Assembly (NCBI GenBank): GCA_900469475.1
Contig: UBXG01000016.1
Coordinates: 257,407-321,406, forward strand
DNA from: Hyphomicrobiales bacterium
Lineage (GTDB): Bacteria > Pseudomonadota > Alphaproteobacteria > Rhizobiales > Rhizobiaceae
Length of the DNA stretch: 64,000 nt
Direction of reading: 5' to 3'
Under the pieces are notes generated by a model that had not been told where the DNA came from, did no database searches, and was given only the letters and a program-made list of their open reading frames with translations. Every line of letters starts with the position of its first letter. The first letter of the stretch is position 1. Made by a program: the position numbers and the translations under genes. Below are positions 44,039-52,713 of this stretch, piece after piece.

Positions 44039-45291
44039 TGAGCCCGGAGGCTCCCTCACCACGGATACTCGTCATCGGAACCGGTGACACCAAATGCGAC
44101 GAACTGCAATTCATGGCATCCGTCATCAGGCAAGCCGGCGGCCAGCCGGCCATGATGGATGTCAGCATTCTCGGCGATCCACCTTACAGCCCTGAATATT
44201 CCAAGCATGACATCGCGAAGGCCGCCGCAACGACAATCGAAGCCATTACCGAAAGCGGCGACGAAAACAGCGCCATGGCCGCGATGGCGAAGGGTGCAGC
44301 GGCGTTGAGCCTGCGCCTTTACGAAGATGGGCTGGTGGATGGAGTCATCGTGCTCGGCGGCTCCATGGGCACGGATCTGGCGCTCGATGTCGCCGCCGTT
44401 CTGCCGCTCGGCGTGCCGAAATTCGTGGTCTCGACCATTGCCTATTCTCACCTCATCCCGCCGGAACGCATTGCGCCCGACCTGATGATGATCCTGTGGG
44501 CGGGTGGTCTTTACGGGCTCAACAGCATTTGCCGCTCCGTGCTCTCCCAGGCGTGCGGCGCGGTCGTCGGCGCCGCAAAGCACGGCACCAAGCCCAATCG
44601 CGAGCGACCGCTCGTCGGAATGACCTCACTTGGCTCCTCCTGCCTGAAATATATGAAGTATCTGCGGCCCGAGTTGGAAAAGCGCGGCTACGACGTCGCC
44701 GTCTTCCATTCCACCGGCATGGGTGGCCGCGCCTATGAAGCGATTGCCGCGAAAGGTGACTTTGCCGCAGTCTTCGACTTCTGCATCCAGGAAGTCAGCA
44801 ATCATCATTATAGCAGCGTCGTCACCTCCGGGCCGGACCGGCTCGAAAATGCAGGACGCACCGGCACTCCGCAGATCGTCGCACCCGGTGCGGTCGACAT
44901 GGTCGATCTTCAGGCATGGCAAGCCCTGCCAGAGGTCTTTGTGGATCGCCCGTATCACGCCCATAACCGGCTGATCGGGTCGGTAACGATATCGCCGGAA
45001 GGGCGGCGGGAAGTTGCCCGTGTGATCGGAGAAAAACTGCGGCGCGCCGAAGCGAAGGTCGCCTTCCTTCTGCCGACTGAAGGCTTGCAGGAATGGGACA
45101 AGCCGGATGAACCCTTGCATGATCCGGAAGGTCTTGACGCCTTCTTCGATGAAATGCGCCGCGCCGTTCCGCCCAGCGTCACCCTGCAGGAGGTCGATGC
45201 TCACATCAACGCGCCGGCCTTCTCGGCTGCTGCCCTTGCCATCTTCGATCGATGGGTTGCCGAAGGCGTCATTCCGGAGGGACGGCCATGA
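44038..45291 (+). CDS. Tm-1-like ATP-binding (UPF0261) protein
   Basis: The 417-residue protein begins PEAPSPRILVIGTGDTKCDE and contains VIVLGGSMGTDLALDVAAVLP, TSLGSSCLKYMKYLRPELEKRG and PGAVDMVDLQAW. It belongs to the UPF0261/Tm-1-like family, related to the N-terminal part of the tomato Tm-1 resistance protein. The metabolic role is unknown; a TIM-barrel partner gene that often accompanies it is absent here. SD AGGAGG precedes the ATG; the IclR stop overlaps it by one base. Confidence 0.85.
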   Translation: MSPEAPSPRILVIGTGDTKCDELQFMASVIRQAGGQPAMMDVSILGDPPYSPEYSKHDIAKAAATTIEAITESGDENSAMAAMAKGAAALSLRLYEDGLVDGVIVLGGSMGTDLALDVAAVLPLGVPKFVVSTIAYSHLIPPERIAPDLMMILWAGGLYGLNSICRSVLSQACGAVVGAAKHGTKPNRERPLVGMTSLGSSCLKYMKYLRPELEKRGYDVAVFHSTGMGGRAYEAIAAKGDFAAVFDFCIQEVSNHHYSSVVTSGPDRLENAGRTGTPQIVAPGAVDMVDLQAWQALPEVFVDRPYHAHNRLIGSVTISPEGRREVARVIGEKLRRAEAKVAFLLPTEGLQEWDKPDEPLHDPEGLDAFFDEMRRAVPPSVTLQEVDAHINAPAFSAAALAIFDRWVAEGVIPEGRP

Positions 45292-45938
45292 CGCGGGACC
45301 GCGCGCTTATCCTCGACTTCGGCGGCGTCGTCACCCGCACGCTGTTCGAAACCCATGACATCACCGAGCGCACGCTTGGCCTTCCGAAGGGGTCGCTGAC
45401 CTGGCTCGGCCCTTTCGACACGGCGACGGACCCGCTCTGGGTCGCAATGCAGAACCGCGAGATCACTGAACGCGACTATTGGCTGACGCGCGCGGGCGAA
45501 GTCGGCAAGATGGTCGGCGAAAACTGGACCGATATGCAGACCTTCGTGCGCCGGGCGCGCGGCGCCGAGCCGGAGCTTGTCCTGCGCCCGGAAGCTCGCG
45601 AGGCCATCCTGCGCACCAAGGAGGCCGGCCTGAAGCTGGCGATCCTGTCGAACGAACTCGACCTTTTCTATGGCGTCGAGTTTCGACAGCGTTTTCCCCT
45701 CATCGAGCTTTTCGACGTTATCGTCGACGCCACCTACACGAAGATCCTGAAGCCCGATCCCCGTGCCTACGAGCTCGTTCTTGCCGAGCTTAACTTGCCG
45801 CGCGAGGTCTGCGTTTTCGTCGACGACCAGAAGAAGAACATCGAGGGTGCCGAAGCCGTGAACCTGCCTCACGTGCATTTCGACATGACCCGCCCTGCCG
45901 AAAGCTATGCCCGCGCACTTGCCATGCTGGGGCTCTGA
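45288..45938 (+). CDS. HAD family hydrolase
   Basis: From the ATG at 45288 (overlapping the Tm-1-like stop as ATGA) the 216-residue protein has motif I LILDFGGVV in place of the canonical DxD (DFG; the second Asp is replaced by Gly), motif II LAILSNE, motif III Lys in KILKPD and motif IV VFVDDQKKN. It belongs to the IA HAD subfamily, as in haloacid dehalogenase/phosphatase-like proteins. The loss of the second Asp argues for a non-phosphatase or altered reaction. Substrate unknown. Confidence 0.82.
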   Translation: MTRDRALILDFGGVVTRTLFETHDITERTLGLPKGSLTWLGPFDTATDPLWVAMQNREITERDYWLTRAGEVGKMVGENWTDMQTFVRRARGAEPELVLRPEAREAILRTKEAGLKLAILSNELDLFYGVEFRQRFPLIELFDVIVDATYTKILKPDPRAYELVLAELNLPREVCVFVDDQKKNIEGAEAVNLPHVHFDMTRPAESYARALAMLGL

Positions 45939-45955
45939 ACCAAGAGGAATTTGAC

Positions 45956-47311
45956 ATGCGTGAGACCAATTTCATCATCGAAAACAATGCACGCCATCTG
46001 TGGCATCCGATGGCCCATCCGGCCGAGATGCAGGCCAACCCGCCGCGCATCATCAACTCCGGCGAAGGCGTTGAGATCGTCGACATCCAGGGCAGGAAGG
46101 TACTGGACGCAGTCGGCGGCCTCTGGAACGTCAATCTCGGCTATTCCTGCGAGCCGGTAAAGAAGGCGATCCGCGATCAACTCGACGAACTGCCCTATTA
46201 TTCGACCTTCCGCGGCACGACGAATTCGCCGCTGATCGAACTGTCCTACGAGCTTGCCGAATGGTTCAAGCCGGATGGCCTCAGCCGCTCCTTCTTCACC
46301 TCTGGCGGTTCGGACTCGGTCGAGACCTGCCTGCGGCTGGCTCGCCAATTCCACAAGGTCAACGGCCAGCCCGAGCGCACCAAATTCGTCGCGCTAAAGA
46401 AAGGTTATCACGGCACGCATTTCGGTGGCGCCTCGGTCAACGGCAACCAGAACTTTCGCCGCAACTATGAGCCATTGCTTCCGGGCGTCTTCCACCTGCC
46501 CGCGCCATTCCCTTATCGCAACCCTTTCAACACCACCGATGGCGCGGAGATCGCGGCTGCCATTGGCAGGCTCTTCGAGGAAGAGATCGCTTTCCAGGGC
46601 GCCGATACGATCGCAGCCCTGATCGTCGAGCCGGTACTCGGCGCCGGCGGCGTCATTGTCCCGCACGAAACCTTCCTGCCGCTGATGCGCGAGATCTGTG
46701 ACCGGCACGGCATCCTTTTGATCGCCGACGAGGTGATCACCGCTTTCGGCCGCACAGGCGCCTGGACCGGATCGCGCCTCTGGGGCGTCAAGCCAGATAT
46801 GATGTCGACGGCCAAGGCGATCACCAATGGCTATTTCCCCTTTGGCGCCGTGATGATTTCCGACAAGGTCGCCGAGGCATTCGAGAGCAACAAGAACTCT
46901 TTTGGCAATATCGGCCACGGCTACACCTATTCCGGCCACCCGGTCGGTGCGGCTGCAGCGCTTGCGACACTGAAAGAAACCAAACGGCTCGACGTCGCCG
47001 CCAATGCCGCTGCCCGCGGTGAAGAGCTGCTTGCCGGACTGAAGAGGCTGGAGGAGAAGCATGAACTGGTTGGCGACATCAGAGGCAAGGGCCTGATGTG
47101 CGCCCTCGAGCTCGTCAGTGACCGGGCGAAGAAGAGCGCGGCGGCCAAGGATACCGTCCAGAAAGTCCATGACGCGACTTATGATGCCGGCGTGATGGTC
47201 CGCACCTCCGGTGCCAATGTCATCCTGTCACCGCCGCTGATCGTGACGGCTACGAATGTCCAGACGATCCTGACCGCGCTCGATGCCGGCCTTACCGCTG
47301 CAAAGGGCTGA
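45956..47311 (+). CDS. Class-III PLP-dependent aminotransferase (omega-amino acid/putrescine:pyruvate type)
   Basis: The 451-residue protein has the PLP lysine K287 in MSTAKAITNGYFPFG, FTSGGSDSVETCLRLARQ, the Asp in LLIADEVITAFGRTG, and GHGYTYSGHPVGAAAAL, closely recalling SpuC and omega-aa:pyruvate transaminases. It likely removes the terminal amino group of an omega-amine using pyruvate as acceptor. It lies 17 bases after the HAD gene and two bases before the second PLP enzyme. Confidence 0.88.
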   Translation: MRETNFIIENNARHLWHPMAHPAEMQANPPRIINSGEGVEIVDIQGRKVLDAVGGLWNVNLGYSCEPVKKAIRDQLDELPYYSTFRGTTNSPLIELSYELAEWFKPDGLSRSFFTSGGSDSVETCLRLARQFHKVNGQPERTKFVALKKGYHGTHFGGASVNGNQNFRRNYEPLLPGVFHLPAPFPYRNPFNTTDGAEIAAAIGRLFEEEIAFQGADTIAALIVEPVLGAGGVIVPHETFLPLMREICDRHGILLIADEVITAFGRTGAWTGSRLWGVKPDMMSTAKAITNGYFPFGAVMISDKVAEAFESNKNSFGNIGHGYTYSGHPVGAAAALATLKETKRLDVAANAAARGEELLAGLKRLEEKHELVGDIRGKGLMCALELVSDRAKKSAAAKDTVQKVHDATYDAGVMVRTSGANVILSPPLIVTATNVQTILTALDAGLTAAKG

Positions 47312-47313
47312 TC

Positions 47314-48597
47314 ATGTCCGACAATGCAACCCTCATCGCGCGCCGCGAGCGGCTTTTGGGCCGGAACATGTCGCTCTTCTATGACGAGCCGGTGCATCTC
47401 GTGCGCGGCGAAGGCGTCTGGCTCTGGGATGCCGACGGGCGTAAGTATCTCGATTGCTACAACAATGTGCCGCATGTCGGCCATTGTCATCCGCGCGTGG
47501 TCGAGGCGATCGCGCGGCAGGCCTCGATGTTGAACACGCATACGCGCTATCTGCATGAAGGCATTCTCGACTATGTGGAGCGGCTGACGGCAACCTTCGA
47601 CAAGAGCCTGAATGCCGCGATCCTGACCTGTACCGGTAGCGAGGCAAACGACGTGGCCCTGCGCATGGCGCAGGCGATAACCGGCAAAACCGGCGTCATC
47701 GCCACGAACCACACCTATCACGGCAACACGGCGGCAGTGTCGCAGCTGTCGACCCGCATGCCGCCGGTCGGCGGCTTCGGCGGCCATGTCCGGCACGTGC
47801 CCGCGCCGGACAGCTATCGTCCACTCGGCGGTGAAGGCGGAGATGCCTTTGCCACGGCCTTCGCGGCAGAAGTCGAAAAAGCGATCGCCTCGCTGGAGGA
47901 TACCCCGTATGGCTTTTCGGCCATCATCATCGATCCGTTCTTCGCCAATGAAGGCTTTCCGGATCTGCCGCGGGGCTTTCTCGACAAAACGGTTGCTGCT
48001 GTCCGCAAGGCGGGCGGCCTTGTGATTACCGACGAAGTACAGCCCGGCTTTGGCCGCACAGGCTCGCACATGTGGGGCCATCAGCGCGCCGGCATCGTTC
48101 CGGATATCGTGACACTCGGCAAGCCGATGGCGAACGGGCATCCGGTGGGCGGCGTCATCGCGAATGTCGACACGATAAATGCCTTCCGCAAGGCGTTCCG
48201 CTACTTCAATACCTTCGGCGGCAATCCAGTCTCCTGCGCGGCAGCCATGGCCGTGCTCGACGTCATCGACGACGAGAACCTCATCGAAAATGCCCGCAAC
48301 GTCGGCGAATATACCCGCCATGCCTTCCAGCGGCTGGCCGAGAAACACTCGATCATCGGCGATGTGCGCGGCAGCGGCCTCTTCATGGGCACGGAATTCG
48401 TTCTGGACAGGCAAACGAAGGAGCCGGCCACTGCCGAGGCGACACGCATCATCAACACCATGCGCGAATGCGGCGTGCTGATGGGCAAGATCGGCATTCA
48501 CCAGTGCGCCACGAAGATCCGCCCGCCCATGCCGTTCACCAGGGAAAATGCCGACTTCATGTTGTCGATTTTCAACGACGTATTGACTGGCCTGTGA
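47314..48597 (+). CDS. Class-III PLP enzyme, phospholyase-like (ETNPPL/PHYKPL-related)
   Basis: The 427-residue protein has PLP lysine K270 in TLGKPMANGHPVGG and the Asp in LVITDEVQPGFGRTG. Segments such as YLDCYNNVPHVGHCHPRVVE, LNTHTRYLHEGILDY and YFNTFGGNPVSCAAAMAVLD recall from memory the animal ethanolamine-phosphate and phosphohydroxylysine phospholyases more than simple transaminases. Those enzymes release ammonia and phosphate, leaving an aldehyde. The neighbouring APH-fold kinase would supply the phosphorylated substrate. It could still be an ordinary transaminase. Confidence 0.82.
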   Translation: MSDNATLIARRERLLGRNMSLFYDEPVHLVRGEGVWLWDADGRKYLDCYNNVPHVGHCHPRVVEAIARQASMLNTHTRYLHEGILDYVERLTATFDKSLNAAILTCTGSEANDVALRMAQAITGKTGVIATNHTYHGNTAAVSQLSTRMPPVGGFGGHVRHVPAPDSYRPLGGEGGDAFATAFAAEVEKAIASLEDTPYGFSAIIIDPFFANEGFPDLPRGFLDKTVAAVRKAGGLVITDEVQPGFGRTGSHMWGHQRAGIVPDIVTLGKPMANGHPVGGVIANVDTINAFRKAFRYFNTFGGNPVSCAAAMAVLDVIDDENLIENARNVGEYTRHAFQRLAEKHSIIGDVRGSGLFMGTEFVLDRQTKEPATAEATRIINTMRECGVLMGKIGIHQCATKIRPPMPFTRENADFMLSIFNDVLTGL

Positions 48598-48603
48598 GGC
48601 AAT

Positions 48604-49623
48604 ATGGCCGGCCCGTTGCCACAGACCATCCGTGACGCGCTCCAGAAACGAGCGCTAGAAGCCCTCGACCATTGGCCTGTTCGGGATCACGAGCCTGTCC
48701 TGATGAAATATCGGGAAAACGCCGTCTTCCGCATCACGTTGGAAGACGGCCAGTTCGCCGCGCTCCGGCTGCATCGCCCGGGCTACCATGACGAGACGAG
48801 CCTGCGCTCGGAGCTGCACTTCATGGCCGCCCTCAAGCTCGGCGGCCTCGATGTGCCAGGCCCTGTGCCGACAAGCAGAAAGCAGAGCCTCGTCCGACTG
48901 CCGGCCAACAGACATTTTGCCGAACAGCATGCCGATGTGGTGAGTTGGATCGATGGTGTGCCGCTTGGCCAAAGTGGCGTGCCGCTATCGCAATCTGTTG
49001 AGATGCAGGAAGCAATCTTCTTCCGCATCGGGCAAAACATGGCCATCATGCACGAGCTTGCCGATGTGTGGGAACCACCGGAACATTTTCACCGCCCGGT
49101 TTGGGACATCGATGGGCTGGTCGGCGAAACGCCGCTCTGGGGCCGCTTCTGGGATTGTCGCGGCCTTTCACCCGAGAGCACTATCGCCCTGTCGGCATTG
49201 CGCCACCAGCTGCGCCGACTGCTCGCGAACGCGGATAGCCAAAGCCTCGACTATGGGCTGATCCATGCCGATCTCGTGCGAGAAAACATCTTTCTGACGG
49301 GAACCGACAGCAATGTCGCCTTCATCGATTTCGACGATGCGGGACACGGCTTCCGCCTGTTCGATCTTGCGACCACCCTGCTCAAGAACCGCAACGAACC
49401 CGCCTATCCGGTGATCGAGCAAGCGCTGATATCAGGCTATCGCAGCCGGCGAGCACTCTCCGAAGCGGCTCTGGCGGCCCTGCCCCTATTCATGGTGCTG
49501 AGGAACCTTACATATATTGGATGGCTCGCGGAACGTCCGGAAATTCCGGACAATGTCGAACGTCTGTCGCGTTACGTCCATGAAAGTCTGGAGATAGCAA
49601 GACAGCTCGACTTTGTCGCTTGA
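48604..49623 (+). CDS. APH-fold phosphotransferase (small-molecule kinase)
   Basis: The 339-residue protein has the aminoglycoside-phosphotransferase/choline-kinase pattern: catalytic LIHADLVRENIF with H221 and D223, and the metal-binding FIDFDDAGHGFRLFDLA. Members phosphorylate hydroxyl groups of small substrates such as choline, homoserine, hydroxylysine or aminoglycosides. Its position six bases after the phospholyase-like enzyme suggests it phosphorylates a hydroxylated amine for that enzyme. It is the last gene of the cassette. Confidence 0.82.
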   Translation: MAGPLPQTIRDALQKRALEALDHWPVRDHEPVLMKYRENAVFRITLEDGQFAALRLHRPGYHDETSLRSELHFMAALKLGGLDVPGPVPTSRKQSLVRLPANRHFAEQHADVVSWIDGVPLGQSGVPLSQSVEMQEAIFFRIGQNMAIMHELADVWEPPEHFHRPVWDIDGLVGETPLWGRFWDCRGLSPESTIALSALRHQLRRLLANADSQSLDYGLIHADLVRENIFLTGTDSNVAFIDFDDAGHGFRLFDLATTLLKNRNEPAYPVIEQALISGYRSRRALSEAALAALPLFMVLRNLTYIGWLAERPEIPDNVERLSRYVHESLEIARQLDFVA

Positions 49624-49640
49624 CATCTGCGAGATATTTA

Positions 49641-49652
49641 TTAACGTGTTAA
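49641..49652. promoter_or_regulatory. Palindrome upstream of hpaF, candidate HpaR operator
   Basis: TTAAC-GT-GTTAA lies 26 bases before the hpaF start, with further partial symmetry in the A/T flanks. The half-site ATTAAC(A/G)TG recurs upstream of hpaR (57312-57320), supporting control by HpaR. Confidence 0.45.
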
Positions 49653-49677
49653 GTAATTAAAGTCTCGGGAGGACTTG

Positions 49678-50064
49678 ATGCCGCATCTCGCCATCGAATA
49701 TTCGGCCAATCTGGAGGGTCGCGCCGATATCGGCGCACTCTGTGAGCGGCTGCTGAAGACGGTTCTGGACACCGGCCTTTTCGAAGTCGGGGCTGTGCGG
49801 GTGCGCGCCTTTCGCGCCGAGCATTACGCCATCGCCGACAAGCTACCCGAGAACGCCTTCGTCGATCTGAACTTCCGCATCGGCAAGGGCCGCACGGATG
49901 AGGAAAAGAAACGCACCGGCGAGGCGATCTTCGCCGCGGCGATCGACGTTCTCGGCCCGCTCTTCGACACCCCGCATTTCGCCCTCTCGCTTGAGATCCG
50001 CGAGATCGATGCGGAACTCAGCTGGAAGAAGAACGCCATTCATCCGCGGCTTCGCGGCAAGTGA
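49678..50064 (+). CDS. hpaF: 5-carboxymethyl-2-hydroxymuconate delta-isomerase
   Basis: The 128-residue protein, with N-terminal Pro after the initiator Met (M-PHLAIEYSAN), has the tautomerase/CHMI pattern with catalytic Pro2 and segments VRVRAFRAEHYAIAD, FVDLNFRIGKGRTDEEKKR. It isomerises 5-carboxymethyl-2-hydroxymuconate in homoprotocatechuate breakdown. SD GGGAGG precedes the ATG at 49678. It heads the meta-pathway operon. Confidence 0.93.
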   Translation: MPHLAIEYSANLEGRADIGALCERLLKTVLDTGLFEVGAVRVRAFRAEHYAIADKLPENAFVDLNFRIGKGRTDEEKKRTGEAIFAAAIDVLGPLFDTPHFALSLEIREIDAELSWKKNAIHPRLRGK

Positions 50065-50105
50065 CATTCCCTTCGCGGGACGACATAACACCAAAGGAAT
50101 AGACG

Positions 50106-51623
50106 ATGTCCAAACTGCAGGAAAACATCGCAAAGGCCGAGGGCTTTCTGGCTCGATTCAAGGATAACGGCGTACTGAACCGCATCAATGGCGAGGATGT
50201 GCGCGCCGATGATGGTTCCACCTTCGAGACCATCTCGCCTGTCGATCTGAAGCCGCTCGCAACCGTTGCCCACGGCAAGGCTGCCGATATCGACCGCGCG
50301 GCAAAGGCCGCAAAAGCTGCCTTCGCCGAATGGGCCGCCATGCCCGGCAACGCGCGCAAGAAGCTCCTGCACAAGATTGCCGATGCGATCGTGGCTCGTG
50401 CCGAGGAGATCGCCTTCGTCGAGTGCATGGATACCGGACAGTCACTGAAATTCATGGCCAAGGCCGCTCTGCGTGGCGCCGAGAACTTCCGCTTCTTCGC
50501 CGACCGCGCGCCGGAAGCCCGTGATGGCAAGGCATTGCGCGCCGAGGGCCAGGTGAACCTGACGACCCGCGTGCCGATCGGGCCGGTCGGCATCATCACG
50601 CCCTGGAACACCCCTTTCATGCTGTCGACCTGGAAGATCGCGCCGGCGCTTGCCGCCGGATGCACGATCGTCCACAAGCCAGCCGAATTCTCACCACTGA
50701 CGGCCCGCCTGCTAGTGGAGATTGCCGAGGAAGCAGGTCTGCCGAAGGGTGTGTGGAACCTCGTCAACGGTTTCGGCGAGGATGCCGGTCGCGCGTTGAC
50801 GGAACATCCCTTGATCAAGGCGATCGGCTTCGTCGGCGAAAGCCGCACCGGTTCGATGATCATGAAGCAGGGCGCAGATACGCTGAAGCGCGTGCATTTC
50901 GAGCTCGGCGGCAAGAACCCGGTCATCGTCTTTGCCGATGCCGATCTCGAGCGCGCCGCCGATGCCGCCGTCTTCATGATCTACTCGCTGAACGGCGAGC
51001 GCTGCACCTCGTCCTCGCGCCTGCTGGTCGAAGAAAGTGTCTACGACAAATTCACCGCGATCGTCGCCGAGAAGGCGAAACGCATCAAGGTCGGCCATCC
51101 CCTTGATCCGGAAACGGTCGTCGGCCCGCTCGTCCATCCCGTGCATGAAAAGAAGGTGCTGGAGTATATTCAGATCGGTCGTTCGGAAGGTGCGACGCTG
51201 GCCGCTGGCGGCGAGAAGGTCAACGGCCCAGGCGGCGGTTGCTACGTCTCGCCCACGCTGTTCACCGGCGCCAACAACCAGATGCGCATCGCGCAGGAAG
51301 AGATCTTCGGGCCGGTACTGACCGCGATCCCCTTCAAGGACGAAGCCGATGCGCTGGCGCTTGCCAACGATGTCCAGTACGGCCTCACCGGCTATCTCTG
51401 GACGTCGGACGTCACCCGCGCCTTCCGTTTCACCGATCACCTCGAAGCCGGCATGATCTGGGTCAATTCGGAAAACGTCCGTCACCTGCCCACGCCCTTC
51501 GGCGGGGTCAAGAGCTCCGGCATCGGCCGCGACGGCGGCGACTGGTCCTTCGATTTCTACATGGAAACCAAGAACGTCGCCTTCGCCACCAAGCCGCACG
51601 CGATCCAGAAACTCGGCGGCTGA
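50106..51623 (+). CDS. hpaE: 5-carboxymethyl-2-hydroxymuconate semialdehyde dehydrogenase
   Basis: The 505-residue aldehyde dehydrogenase has IGPVGIITPWNTPFMLSTWK, the Glu of RVHFELGGKNPV and catalytic Cys300 in SLNGERCTSSSR, a pattern specific to HpaE. It oxidises the ring-cleavage product of homoprotocatechuate with NAD. It follows hpaF after 41 bases. Confidence 0.94.
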   Translation: MSKLQENIAKAEGFLARFKDNGVLNRINGEDVRADDGSTFETISPVDLKPLATVAHGKAADIDRAAKAAKAAFAEWAAMPGNARKKLLHKIADAIVARAEEIAFVECMDTGQSLKFMAKAALRGAENFRFFADRAPEARDGKALRAEGQVNLTTRVPIGPVGIITPWNTPFMLSTWKIAPALAAGCTIVHKPAEFSPLTARLLVEIAEEAGLPKGVWNLVNGFGEDAGRALTEHPLIKAIGFVGESRTGSMIMKQGADTLKRVHFELGGKNPVIVFADADLERAADAAVFMIYSLNGERCTSSSRLLVEESVYDKFTAIVAEKAKRIKVGHPLDPETVVGPLVHPVHEKKVLEYIQIGRSEGATLAAGGEKVNGPGGGCYVSPTLFTGANNQMRIAQEEIFGPVLTAIPFKDEADALALANDVQYGLTGYLWTSDVTRAFRFTDHLEAGMIWVNSENVRHLPTPFGGVKSSGIGRDGGDWSFDFYMETKNVAFATKPHAIQKLGG

Positions 51624-51663
51624 GCCCGCCAATATCTATAAGTACGCATAAGAGGAGGAACAA

Positions 51664-52644
51664 ATGCCCCTGCCGAAACCCAATCTCTATCCGCCCTTCA
51701 ACATCGTGCGTCTCAGCCATATCGAATTCGGCGTCACCGATCTTGCCAAGTCCCGCGCCTTCTATGTCGACACGCTCGGCCTGCAGGTGACGGATGAAAC
51801 GGCCGACACGATCTATCTCAGGGCAATGGAGGAGCGCGGGCATCACTGCATCGTGCTGAAGAAATCCGACAAGGCGGAAGCCCGCGACCTCGGCTTCAAG
51901 GTGTTCAGTGACGAGGACCTCGACAAAGCGGCGCATTTCTTCAAGGGCAAGGACCTGCCGGTTGAATGGGTCGAGCGCCCCTATCAGGCCCGGACATTCC
52001 GCACCCGCGACCCGCACGGCATCCCGCTTGAATTCTATTCCAAGATGGAGCGTCTGCCGCCGATCCACCAGAAATATGCCCTCTACAAGGGTGTGAAGCC
52101 GCTGCGCATCGACCACTTCAACTGCTTCTCGACCAATGTCGACGAGAGCGTCGCCTTCTATAATGAGCTCGGCTTCCGCGTGACCGAATATACCGAGGAC
52201 GAGGAAACCGGCCGCCTCTGGGCCGCCTGGACGCACCGCAAGGGCGGCGTCCACGACATCGCCTTCACCAACGGCCGTGGCCCGCGCCTGCATCACACCG
52301 CCTTCTGGGTGCCAACGCCGCTCAACATCATCGACCTGCTCGACCTGATGGCGACGACCGGCTGGGTCGCCAATATCGAGCGCGGTCCGGGACGCCACGG
52401 CATCTCCAACGCCTTCTTCCTCTATATCCTCGATCCGGATGGCCACCGCATCGAGATCTACTGCTCGGACTATCAGACCGTCGATCCCGATCTGGAGCCG
52501 ATCAAATGGGACCTCAAGGATCCGCAGCGCCAGACACTTTGGGGCGCACCCGCTCCCAAATCCTGGTTCGAACATGGTAGCCTGTTTGCCGGTGCGGAAG
52601 TGGCCGAGCCTGACCTGAAGGCACAGCCGATTATCGCGCCGTAA
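51664..52644 (+). CDS. hpaD: 3,4-dihydroxyphenylacetate 2,3-dioxygenase
   Basis: The 326-residue extradiol dioxygenase is of the vicinal-oxygen-chelate type (two repeated domains). The likely metal ligands are His151 in IDHFNCF, His210 or His211 in LHHTAFWV and Glu264 in IEIYCSDY, at spacings that match Brevibacterium homoprotocatechuate 2,3-dioxygenase. It cleaves the ring of homoprotocatechuate next to the hydroxyls. An AGAGGAGGA-type SD precedes the ATG. Confidence 0.94.
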   Translation: MPLPKPNLYPPFNIVRLSHIEFGVTDLAKSRAFYVDTLGLQVTDETADTIYLRAMEERGHHCIVLKKSDKAEARDLGFKVFSDEDLDKAAHFFKGKDLPVEWVERPYQARTFRTRDPHGIPLEFYSKMERLPPIHQKYALYKGVKPLRIDHFNCFSTNVDESVAFYNELGFRVTEYTEDEETGRLWAAWTHRKGGVHDIAFTNGRGPRLHHTAFWVPTPLNIIDLLDLMATTGWVANIERGPGRHGISNAFFLYILDPDGHRIEIYCSDYQTVDPDLEPIKWDLKDPQRQTLWGAPAPKSWFEHGSLFAGAEVAEPDLKAQPIIAP

Positions 52645-52713
52645 GCGTTACCCTTGAGAGCGGGTGAAAAACGCCCGCTCCTCATCAACGTTCGCAAGCG
52701 CGAGGAGGCAGTC

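Noticed and set aside
49675..49677. TTG start for hpaF one codon upstream
   Set aside because: The ATG at 49678 places Pro as residue 2, which the isomerase family needs as catalytic N-terminus, and fits the SD better.
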